From Acidimicrobiales bacterium (GTDB taxonomy: Bacteria; Actinomycetota; Acidimicrobiia; Acidimicrobiales; SZUA-35), in contig JABDJU010000256.1 of the NCBI GenBank assembly GCA_013003325.1, forward strand, positions 1 through 13,526: DNA of 13,526 nt, given 5' to 3'. Below are positions 6,967 through 12,604 of the stretch, piece after piece (position 1 is the first letter of the stretch; the number at the start of each line of letters is the position of its first letter). The position numbers and the translations under genes were made by a program. Below the pieces are notes generated by a model. That model saw only the letters and a program-made list of their open reading frames with translations. It had not been told where the DNA came from and did not search any database.

Positions 6967-8057
6967 GCGATGCGCTCGGTGACCGCCCCTACGTGCCGCC
7001 TCCCTACCCCTACGACCGGCTCGACAAGATCAAGGAGATCGCCCGCCGACACAGCAACGGAGGGATTGATCTGAGCATTGGGGCGCCGAGCGACCCTCCT
7101 CCGCAGTCGGTGATCGACGCCATGTCCGCCTCCGGGGCCGAGCGTGGATACCCGCCATCGATCGGGACCAACGCCTACCGGGAGGCGGCCGCCGAGTGGC
7201 TGAATCGCCGTACCGGTACCAACCTCACGGCCCACGATGTTCGAGCCACTGTCGGCTCTAAGGAGTTCGTCGCCGGTCTTCCGCACTATCTGAAGCTGCG
7301 TCGTCCCGACCTCGACACCGTGCTGTACCCAGCGGTCAGCTACCCGTCGTATGCGATGGGCGCGACCCTGGGTCACTGCCGGTCGGTGGCGGTTCCCGTC
7401 GACGAGAACTGGCGGTTGCGGCTCGATGCCATCGACCCCGCCGATGCGGATCGGGCGCTGTGTCTGTGGATCAATTCGCCTGGGAATCCGACCGGAGCGG
7501 TCGAGGATCTCGAAGCCGCCGCCCGCTGGGGACGCGGCCGCGGGATTCCGGTTTTTTCTGATGAGTGCTACATCGAGTTCACTTGGCAGGGTCCGCCGGC
7601 GAGCATCCTCCAACATGGAACTGACGGTGTGGTTGCGGTTCACAGTCTTTCCAAGCGATCGAACCTGGCCGGGGCGCGGGCCGGGGTGTACGCCGGAGAC
7701 CCCGAGCTCCTCGAGTACCTCGGCGAAACGAGGAAACATGCCGGGTTCATGGTGCCCGGACCGATGCAGCATGCGGGGGTCGTAGCCTTCGGAGATCACG
7801 ATCACGTGGAGAATCAACGGCTGATTTACCGAGCGAGGCTCGAGCGGGGCATCACCGTGCTCAAGGAACGGATCGGCGTCGACGTGCCCATGCCCGAAGG
7901 AGGCTTCTACCTGTGGGCTCAGGCACCGGAGAGAGATTCCTGGGCTTTTGCCGAACTGCTCGCCTCCGAGCTGGGCATCGTCACCAGCCCGGGCGACTTC
8001 TACGGCGGGGCGGCAACCGATCACGTGCGCATTGCCATGGTGCGCGACATCAGCTGA
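6963..8057 (+). CDS. dapC: PLP-dependent aminotransferase class I, probably N-succinyldiaminopimelate aminotransferase
   Basis: A 364-residue fold-type I aminotransferase. Visible are the N-terminal YPYDRLDKIKEIA segment, SIGAPSDPPP, GYPPSIGTNAYREA, WINSPGNPTGAV (binds PLP), SDECYIEF, and SLSKRSNLAGARAG with the PLP Lys at 231. SLSKRSN followed by a glycine-rich stretch is characteristic of actinobacterial DapC, which makes N-succinyl-LL-DAP from the 2-amino-6-oxo precursor using glutamate. Location in an operon with dapF and near dapE supports this, but substrate choice among these aminotransferases is hard to read from sequence. The ATG at 6963 overlaps the hflX stop (ATGA). The protein ends at HVRIAMVRDIS, about a dozen residues short of the last helix usual in DapC; no convincing frameshift was found. 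The stop is 19 bp from that of the convergent sugar-dehydrogenase gene. Confidence 0.85.
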   Translation: MSDALGDRPYVPPPYPYDRLDKIKEIARRHSNGGIDLSIGAPSDPPPQSVIDAMSASGAERGYPPSIGTNAYREAAAEWLNRRTGTNLTAHDVRATVGSKEFVAGLPHYLKLRRPDLDTVLYPAVSYPSYAMGATLGHCRSVAVPVDENWRLRLDAIDPADADRALCLWINSPGNPTGAVEDLEAAARWGRGRGIPVFSDECYIEFTWQGPPASILQHGTDGVVAVHSLSKRSNLAGARAGVYAGDPELLEYLGETRKHAGFMVPGPMQHAGVVAFGDHDHVENQRLIYRARLERGITVLKERIGVDVPMPEGGFYLWAQAPERDSWAFAELLASELGIVTSPGDFYGGAATDHVRIAMVRDIS

Positions 8058-8076
8058 GCCGAGCAGCCACCCTGAG

Positions 8077-9882
8077 CTAGGAGCCCGGTGACACCCTGAG
8101 TACTTGGTCGTTGCCCGAACCGTTGCTCGTTGTCACCAGCAGTGATCCGTCGGCGGTTTCGGCGACGGCCCGAAGCCGGCCGTAGTCGCCGTCGATGATC
8201 AGGCTCTGGCCCAGCGGCAGTCCGTTGTCGGCGAAGAACAAGACGCGCAGCGACTGGTTTTTGAGGGCGGACACGGCGAACCCGTTTCGCCACGCCCCCC
8301 ACTGCGGGGCGGTCAGGAACTCGCCATCGGCGAGGGCGAGCGTGGGAAAGCCGGTCGCCCACGCCGCGGGTACGGCGTCAGGAAACTCGGCGAGATCTGT
8401 CATCGGAACCGACTCGTTGTAGCCGGGCACCGGATTCCAGCCGTAGTTGCCGCCGGGAACGATGCGGTTGACCTCGTCATCACTGCTCGGTCCGTGCTCC
8501 ACGGTCCAGACGTCACCGGTTTCGGGGTGAATCGAGACGCCTTGCACGTTGCGGTGGCCGAACGACAGGAGCCTGGCTGTATCGGGGTTGGACGAGCTGC
8601 TAAAGGGGTTGTCGCTGACGCCGAGACCGGTTGTGGGGTCGACCCGGAGGGTCTTGCCTCCCAGGCTCGACAGATTCTGAGGCAGGGAGCCGACGGCGGA
8701 GTCGCCGGTGCCAATGATGAGACGACCTTCGGTGTCGAAGGCGAGCTGACAGCCGCCGTGGCGACCGCTGCCGATCGGCAGCCCGCCCACCAGCGGATCG
8801 GCGACCCGGGTGGCGGCGGTGCCGCTCAACGTCCATGTGATCACTTGGATCTCACGTGGTGAAGAGTGGCCCTGGCACGTGTAGAAGCGGTTGTTCTGCG
8901 AGAAGCCCGGGTCGGCCACGATCCCCATCATCCCGGTTTCGCCCGACGCGAACAGGTCGGACAGATCGGCCGAGACGACATCGCTCTGTCCGTCGGCGCT
9001 GATGCGCAGGAGCCGCCCACCCCGCTCGGTGACGAGGGCAGTGCCGTCGGGTAGAGGTGCAACTCCCCATGGGATGGTGAGTCCGCTGACCAGCGGAGTT
9101 ACCGATGGGGTGGGGGAGGGTGCGAAGCGCCCTCTGTACTCGGCACCGTTCATGATCGGATCGATCAATTCCAGAAGCGATGCGCCGGATCGAACCTGTT
9201 GAGTCCAGTAGGCGAGGCCGGCAGCGTCCGGTGCCCGCTGCAGCATCGCCAGGTACACCGTGGTCACCACCACCTCGGCATTGCGCCGGTTCTGGTGTTC
9301 GAGTGATTCGCTCACGGCTGCGACGAACTCGGCAACCGTGAGGCGGCCCGAGGAGATCTCACCCCGCCAGTACTGGAGTCCGGCGGCGTCGGGCGTCCGG
9401 CCCAAAACCCGGCCATACACGGCTTCGACGATCTCGTCGTCGGTGGTGGCCGAGCTCAAGGCATCGAACTCTGCGCCGGCCAGGAACGCTTCGGCGATCG
9501 CGGAGAGCGACGATCCCTCGCGACGCGTTCCGGCCCAGTAGCGCAGACCCTCGGCGTCGGGTCCGCGCCCCAACACGCTGTAGTACAGCCGCGCCACCGG
9601 GGCGACCGAACCGGCAAATTCGGCGGAGCCGACGAACTGGTTGTACAGCTCGGCCGGATTGAGGCCAGCCCGGACCTGGTCGGACCAGAACGCGAGTCCA
9701 GCTCGATCGGCCGAGCGCCCGAACAGATCGAGGTACACCTGGTTCACCAGGATCTCGTCGGTGGCAAAGCGCCCATCCACAGGGCCGGCTGCTCCGGCCG
9801 GGGTGGTGGGGATTGACGACAGCAGCAATGAGAGGAGCGCAGCGATGAGCCAACTCCGCCGGGAGCTCAAGCGTGAGATCAT
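8077..9882 (-). CDS. Secreted DUF4214 x4 - PQQ-dependent sugar dehydrogenase-like protein
   Basis: A 601-residue exported protein. Residues 1-32 form a signal peptide: SRR positives, hydrophobic core at about 11-24, and an AGAA cleavage region. Four DUF4214 repeats follow, centred on the conserved Trp at 66, 116, 172 and 226, each with an (Y/F)xxxLxRxPDxxGLxYW pattern. A Pro/Ser/Thr linker (about 254-264) leads to a glucose/sorbosone-dehydrogenase (GSDH) beta-propeller (about 265-600) with IPWGVAPLPDGTALVTERGGRLLRI, RHGGCQLAFDTEGRLIIGTGDS, GGKTLRVDPTTG, SFGHRNVQGVSIHP, and GGNYGWNPVPGYN. Relatives oxidise aldoses in the periplasm or at the surface; PQQ binding here is inferred. The frame is open upstream to 10233 through dapE antisense, but the ATG at 9882 opens the signal peptide and follows a -10 hexamer by 7 nt. 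It lies 47 bp downstream of dapE on the same strand. Confidence 0.9.
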   Translation of the reverse strand: MISRLSSRRSWLIAALLSLLLSSIPTTPAGAAGPVDGRFATDEILVNQVYLDLFGRSADRAGLAFWSDQVRAGLNPAELYNQFVGSAEFAGSVAPVARLYYSVLGRGPDAEGLRYWAGTRREGSSLSAIAEAFLAGAEFDALSSATTDDEIVEAVYGRVLGRTPDAAGLQYWRGEISSGRLTVAEFVAAVSESLEHQNRRNAEVVVTTVYLAMLQRAPDAAGLAYWTQQVRSGASLLELIDPIMNGAEYRGRFAPSPTPSVTPLVSGLTIPWGVAPLPDGTALVTERGGRLLRISADGQSDVVSADLSDLFASGETGMMGIVADPGFSQNNRFYTCQGHSSPREIQVITWTLSGTAATRVADPLVGGLPIGSGRHGGCQLAFDTEGRLIIGTGDSAVGSLPQNLSSLGGKTLRVDPTTGLGVSDNPFSSSSNPDTARLLSFGHRNVQGVSIHPETGDVWTVEHGPSSDDEVNRIVPGGNYGWNPVPGYNESVPMTDLAEFPDAVPAAWATGFPTLALADGEFLTAPQWGAWRNGFAVSALKNQSLRVLFFADNGLPLGQSLIIDGDYGRLRAVAETADGSLLVTTSNGSGNDQVLRVSPGS

Positions 9883-9889
9883 GACGGCG

Positions 9890-9895
9890 AACGTA
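9890..9895 (-). promoter_or_regulatory. Putative -10 element of the DUF4214-sugar dehydrogenase gene
   Basis: TACGTT on the minus strand (fits TAnnnT) followed by 7 nt and then the ATG at 9882. No Shine-Dalgarno lies between. This would give the gene its own leaderless transcript in addition to any read-through from dapE. Confidence 0.4.
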
Positions 9896-9929
9896 TCAAA
9901 ATCTTTGGAAGGACCGTGAATGCGGTGGA

Positions 9930-11018
9930 TCAGGTGGTGCCGGTCACGAGTGCATGTATGGCGGCGAAGGTCCGCTCGATGCTGTCGCGTCGGAGGTGCT
10001 CGTGTTCGGTGTGGGCGACCGTCGGATCCCCGGAACCGAAGTTGGTGGCGGGAATGCCGAGCTCGGCAAACCGGGCCACATCGGTCCAGCCCAGCTTGGC
10101 CGACTTGGGGCGTCCTTGGGCGAGGCGGGCCAGGATCGGGTGGTTCAGCGATGGAGGGCACGCGTGGGTCCGGTCGATCAGTTCGATCTCGTCGTCGGCA
10201 TCGATGAACTCGTCGATGTACGCGAGGAACCACTGCTCGGCAACGTCGGCGCTGCGATCTGGCGCGTACCGGTGATGGACCGTGACCGCGACGTGATCGG
10301 GAACCACATTGCCCGCTTGTCCCCCGTCGACCCGGACCGTCTGGACCGACTCGATGAACTCACACCCATCCAGCACCGGCCGCCTGGGCTCATAGGCGGC
10401 GAGGGCCACGAGCAGCGGGCCGGCTCGATGGATCGCGTTGCGACCCATCCAAGGTCGTGCGGTGTGGGCCCGATCACCGCCCAGCGTGATCCGGAAACGG
10501 AGGGCTCCTTGGCACCCCGCCTCGATCTCGCCGTCGGTCGGCTCACCGAGGATTGCGCAGTCAGCTTCGAGCAGGTGCGGGGCGGTTCGGATGAGCTCGC
10601 CGAGCCCGCTGTGCTCCTGGGCGACCTCTTCCCGTGCGTAGAAGACGAAGCTGAGGTCTACAGCTGGTTCGGGAACGGTGTGAGCGATCTCGTGGAAGAC
10701 GGCGAGTCCTCCTTTCATGTCGGCTGAGCCCACCCCGTAGAGGATGTCGCCCTCGATCCGGGCCCGCCCGTTGTTGTTCACCGGCACGGTGTCGGTGTGC
10801 CCAGCGAGGATGATGCGCTGGGACCGACCCGATGAGGTTCGGGCCACGATGTTGTCGCCGATGCGGTCGACCGAGAGCCACGGGACGGCCCTGAGGTCGC
10901 GCTCGAGCCAGTCGACGAACTCCTTCTCTGCAAAGCTCACCGACGGGATGTCCACGAAGGCGGCGGTCTTGGCGAGGAGATCGGTCACGACCGTCGAGGA
11001 TAGGAGTCTTCGGCCCAT
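9930..11018 (-). CDS. dapE: Succinyl-diaminopimelate desuccinylase (M20 metallopeptidase family)
   Basis: DapE hydrolyses N-succinyl-LL-DAP to LL-DAP and succinate, the step between DapC and DapF, in the cytoplasm with two Zn ions. The 362-residue length fits the actinobacterial type (about 350-370). Visible are AGHTDTVP with metal ligand His74 and Asp76, GSADMKGG with bridging Asp100, AREEV with general base Glu130 and ligand Glu131, GEPTDGEIEAGCQGALR, AHTARPWMGRNAIH of the dimerisation domain, and the C-terminal AHTEHEH with the last His ligand. The ATG at 11018 has GGAG 8 nt upstream (11027-11030) and is chosen. A GTG at 10988 would give MTDLLAKTAAFVDIPS, also family-like, and overlaps the stop of a possible leader ORF as GTGA. 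The leader carries a 12-bp hairpin and a palindrome at its promoter, so regulation at several levels is possible. Confidence 0.95.
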   Translation of the reverse strand: MGRRLLSSTVVTDLLAKTAAFVDIPSVSFAEKEFVDWLERDLRAVPWLSVDRIGDNIVARTSSGRSQRIILAGHTDTVPVNNNGRARIEGDILYGVGSADMKGGLAVFHEIAHTVPEPAVDLSFVFYAREEVAQEHSGLGELIRTAPHLLEADCAILGEPTDGEIEAGCQGALRFRITLGGDRAHTARPWMGRNAIHRAGPLLVALAAYEPRRPVLDGCEFIESVQTVRVDGGQAGNVVPDHVAVTVHHRYAPDRSADVAEQWFLAYIDEFIDADDEIELIDRTHACPPSLNHPILARLAQGRPKSAKLGWTDVARFAELGIPATNFGSGDPTVAHTEHEHLRRDSIERTFAAIHALVTGTT

Positions 11019-11098
11019 CGCGATCGCTCCGGGTCGGACGCCCCCTGTACAAAACGAACGAACCGGAGCCCTGAAGCTCCGGTTCGTGAGTCGGACAT
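10985..11098 (-). CDS. Possible 37-codon leader ORF overlapping the dapE start
   Basis: Starts with ATG at 11098 right after GGGAGGGGG, a strong ribosome-site-like run with GGAG 4 nt from the start, about 13 nt downstream of the predicted dapE transcription start. The 37-residue product begins MSDSRTGASGLRFV and ends DSYPRRS; it is Arg/Ser-rich with no Lys and resembles no family I know. It reads through the whole 11058-11087 hairpin and the dapE Shine-Dalgarno, and its TGA (10985-10987) overlaps the alternative dapE GTG at 10988 as GTGA. This arrangement fits a translated leader that opens the hairpin or is coupled to dapE. It could equally be a chance ORF in GC-rich DNA. Confidence 0.3.
   Translation of the reverse strand: MSDSRTGASGLRFVRFVQGASDPERSRWAEDSYPRRS
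11058..11087 (-). terminator. 12-bp perfect hairpin in the lexA-dapE gap (terminator or dapE leader attenuator)
   Basis: Perfect inverted repeat ACGAACCGGAGC / GCTCCGGTTCGT with a 6-nt loop. On the minus strand it is followed by TCGTTCGTTTTG, a partial U tract, so it can act as an intrinsic terminator about 100 bp after the lexA stop. Because the predicted dapE promoter lies upstream of it, it would also sit in the dapE leader, 39 nt before the ATG. The arm GCTCCGG can alternatively pair with CCGGAGC at 11026-11032, the dapE ribosome site. Confidence 0.65.
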
Positions 11099-11117
11099 CC
11101 CCCTCCCGACTGGCCAA

Positions 11118-11146
11118 AGACTACCAAGTTGTGTCGGATGACACAA
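11118..11146 (-). promoter_or_regulatory. Putative dapE promoter
   Basis: TTGTGT (11141-11146) and TAGTCT (11118-11123) on the minus strand with a 17-bp spacer. Predicted start is about 11111, giving a leader of about 93 nt before the dapE ATG. Each hexamer matches its consensus at 3 of 6 positions, but spacing and TAnnnT form are right. Confidence 0.4.
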
Positions 11147-11160
11147 TCTGATCGGTAGTC
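11119..11160. repeat. Nested inverted repeat over the putative dapE promoter
   Basis: The inner arms TTGTGTC / GACACAA (11129-11135, 11140-11146) surround GGAT. The outer arms GACTACC / GGTAGTC (11119-11125, 11154-11160) enclose them with an asymmetric internal loop. The inner palindrome covers the putative -35, as expected of a repressor operator; as RNA the whole could instead form a hairpin downstream of lexA followed by only three U residues. Confidence 0.5.
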
Positions 11161-11185
11161 AGGACCGTCGTTGAGAGGCCGGCGC

Positions 11186-11833
11186 TCAGAGCCGCCGCAT
11201 CACCGTGACGACCCGGCCGAAGATCTGTACATCATCGGGGTCGAACGGCATGGGAGAGAGGTCGTGGTTGGAAGGGAGCAGGACGATCTGCTCGCTGTCG
11301 GCATCGACGCTGTAGGTCTTGATCGTCGCTTCGTCTCCGGGTATTCCGGCGACAACGACGTCGCCGGACTCGGCGGTGTTCTGGACATTGGCGATCACGA
11401 AATCGCCGTCGAGGATGCCGGCATCGATCATGGAGTCGCCCTTGACCCTGAGCATGAAGAGGTCGCCTTCTCCGGTGAAATCGGCCGGTACAGGAAGGCT
11501 CTCCTCGATGTTTTGGGCCGCCAGAACGTCGGTGCCGGCCGCCACGTCGCCGACCAATGGCACGTGGCGCATCGGTCGCCGTTCGACATCGACCGCACCG
11601 GTGGCCGAATCCCAGTTGACCCGGAGACCCCGAGGGGTGGACGGGTCGCGGGTGAGAAAGCCCTTCTCCTGCAGGTTGTTCAGGTGAGTGTGCACCGTCG
11701 AGCTGGAGCGCATGCCCACGTATTTGCCGATTTCCCGCACCGATGGCGGGTAGCCGTTGTCTTCCATGAACGCCTCGATGAACTCGAGAATCGATCGCTG
11801 GCGGGATGTGAGTTGGTGCTCGGAGGCCGACAT
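11186..11833 (-). CDS. lexA: SOS transcriptional repressor LexA
   Basis: LexA represses DNA-damage genes and cleaves itself when RecA forms filaments on single-stranded DNA. The 215-residue protein has an N-terminal winged helix (about 8-72; LTSRQRSILEFIEAF, GYPPSVREIGKYVGMRSSSTVHTHLNNL) and a C-terminal S24 peptidase domain. The self-cleavage bond is Ala99-Gly100 in VGDVAAGTDVLA, the nucleophile is Ser134 in VKGDSM, and the general base is Lys172 in ATIKTYS. All the residues needed for self-cleavage are present. The ATG at 11833 gives the usual N-terminus; the open frame to 11902 would run through the operator region and is rejected. CATACT lies 6 nt upstream, so the mRNA may be leaderless. 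The nearest operator-like site (11856-11869) predicts autoregulation. Divergent from the LysM gene, as in mycobacteria and corynebacteria. Confidence 0.97.
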   Translation of the reverse strand: MSASEHQLTSRQRSILEFIEAFMEDNGYPPSVREIGKYVGMRSSSTVHTHLNNLQEKGFLTRDPSTPRGLRVNWDSATGAVDVERRPMRHVPLVGDVAAGTDVLAAQNIEESLPVPADFTGEGDLFMLRVKGDSMIDAGILDGDFVIANVQNTAESGDVVVAGIPGDEATIKTYSVDADSEQIVLLPSNHDLSPMPFDPDDVQIFGRVVTVMRRL

Positions 11834-11839
11834 AGTCCC

Positions 11840-11845
11840 AGTATG
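11840..11845 (-). promoter_or_regulatory. Putative -10 element of lexA
   Basis: CATACT on the minus strand, 6 nt before the lexA ATG. The LexA operator-like site at 11856-11869 lies in the region between -10 and -35, where binding would block polymerase. No good -35 is visible. Confidence 0.4.
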
Positions 11846-11855
11846 GCACGAAAAG

Positions 11856-11869
11856 CGTACGTTTGTTCG
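11856..11869. promoter_or_regulatory. LexA operator-like site 1 (lexA proximal)
   Basis: CGTAC-GTTT-GTTCG, one mismatch to the actinobacterial/Bacillus-type SOS box CGAAC-N4-GTTCG. It is placed to repress lexA. Confidence 0.65.
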
Positions 11870-11889
11870 ATTTTCTCTCAGCTCCGGGG

Positions 11890-11918
11890 TTGTGCAGAAC
11901 ACGCGTTCGGTCTAGGTT
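11890..11918 (+). promoter_or_regulatory. Putative SOS-controlled promoter of the LysM gene
   Basis: TTGTGC (11890-11895) and TAGGTT (11913-11918) with a 17-bp spacer. Operator-like site 2 fills the spacer and site 3 lies just after the predicted start (about 11925), so LexA could block it at both places. The leader would be about 107 nt. Confidence 0.5.
11896..11909. promoter_or_regulatory. LexA operator-like site 2
   Basis: AGAAC-ACGC-GTTCG, one mismatch to CGAAC-N4-GTTCG. It lies within the spacer of the putative LysM-gene promoter. Confidence 0.65.
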
Positions 11919-11934
11919 GCTGAATCCAGACAAA

Positions 11935-11948
11935 CGAACAGGCGTTCG
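11935..11948. promoter_or_regulatory. LexA operator (SOS box) 3, perfect match
   Basis: CGAAC-AGGC-GTTCG, an exact match to the actinobacterial SOS-box core. It lies about 10 bp downstream of the predicted LysM-gene transcription start and 102 bp from the lexA ATG. Confidence 0.8.
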
Positions 11949-12031
11949 CAACTGAGATCGCCGTCGAAATCCGCCCCGGCTGAGAAACCGCTCCACCGAC
12001 TCTGTCACACCCCCTGAGGAGTATGAACACC

Positions 12032-12562
12032 ATGGTCGCACTACTCACATCCGATCCGATCTACACCCTTCCCCGTCGGAGCCTCGAGGCTCCCACCCCC
12101 AACGCCCGTCGGCCCCGGCCGCGTCATCTGCACGCACTCCCGGCCCCCAAACCCGTCCCCGGTGTGGTGTCGCCCGGGGTCGACGCTGGCATTGGCGACC
12201 ACAGTTCCGCTGCGATCCCGCAGCAATCGAAGGCGAGTGCGCACTCACAGGCGATCGTGCTGGCGCTGGTCGTCTCCGCCGCGTTCGTGCTTGTCTCGGC
12301 TTTCGGCGCTCTGCAGGGCGCTCCACCCGAGTCCGGCTGGGACCAACTCAACAAGCCGGCCGCCGCGCCGCCGGCGCCGCAGGGGTCGGGCGAGGCTGTG
12401 ATGGTGGTGAAGCCCGGCGACACGCTCTGGGGCATCGCCGCGGTCGTCGCGCCGGGCGAGGACCGCAGAAAAGTCGTGCAGAAGCTCGCCGAGCGCAACG
12501 GGGGATCGACTATTTGGGCGGGTCAGCCCCTCGTGATTCCTGCCGAGCTCGCAAATCTGTAG
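12032..12562 (+). CDS. Membrane-anchored LysM protein, probable SOS cell-division inhibitor (ChiZ/DivS/YneA type)
   Basis: A 176-residue single-pass membrane protein. Residues 1-73 are Pro/Arg-rich, probably disordered and cytoplasmic; 74-94 (AIVLALVVSAAFVLVSAFGAL) form one membrane helix; then comes a Pro/Ala linker and a LysM peptidoglycan-binding domain at about 122-170 (VVKPGDTLWGIA to WAGQPLVIP). Layout and size match mycobacterial ChiZ (Rv2719c), which like DivS and YneA lies next to lexA and halts division after DNA damage. The function here is inferred from position, architecture and the three SOS-box-like sites upstream. GAGGAG (12016-12021) is 10 nt before the ATG at 12032 but only 1 nt before the in-frame ATG at 12023, so 12032 is preferred. 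nrdR follows after 42 bp. Confidence 0.88.
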   Translation: MVALLTSDPIYTLPRRSLEAPTPNARRPRPRHLHALPAPKPVPGVVSPGVDAGIGDHSSAAIPQQSKASAHSQAIVLALVVSAAFVLVSAFGALQGAPPESGWDQLNKPAAAPPAPQGSGEAVMVVKPGDTLWGIAAVVAPGEDRRKVVQKLAERNGGSTIWAGQPLVIPAELANL

Positions 12563-12591
12563 CAAGTGGAAGCGTGATGTGCTCCCGGGCC

Positions 12592-12597
12592 TACGAT
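12592..12597 (+). promoter_or_regulatory. Putative -10 element of nrdR (leaderless start)
   Basis: TACGAT (fits TAnnnT), then 7 nt, then the GTG at 12605. The G-rich run between them is too close to the start to be a normal ribosome site. nrdR could thus be transcribed independently of the SOS-controlled LysM gene. Confidence 0.45.
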
Positions 12598-12604
12598 TGG
12601 GGGA

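Noticed and set aside
6855..8024. 389-codon minus-strand ORF antisense to the aminotransferase
   Set aside because: The plus-strand PLP motifs are unambiguous; the antisense product resembles nothing.
9883..10233. 117-codon N-terminal extension of the DUF4214-sugar dehydrogenase frame
   Set aside because: Overlaps dapE out of frame, is Arg/His-rich, and would put the signal peptide in the middle of the protein.
9954..10727. 257-codon plus-strand ORF antisense to dapE
   Set aside because: Shadow frame; dapE metal-ligand motifs are on the minus strand.
10985..11111. Lysine (L-box) riboswitch upstream of dapE
   Set aside because: The leader is about 93 nt, roughly half the size needed, and shows no multi-helix L-box core.
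11019..11117. N-terminal extension of dapE to a TTG at 11117
   Set aside because: It would start before the predicted transcription start and translate the hairpin in the dapE frame; DapE similarity begins after 11018.
11834..11902. Extension of lexA to 11902
   Set aside because: It would run through the LexA operator and promoter region; normal LexA N-termini start at the ATG at 11833.
11171..11923. 250-codon plus-strand ORF antisense to lexA
   Set aside because: Covers lexA and its operators; no motif in the product.
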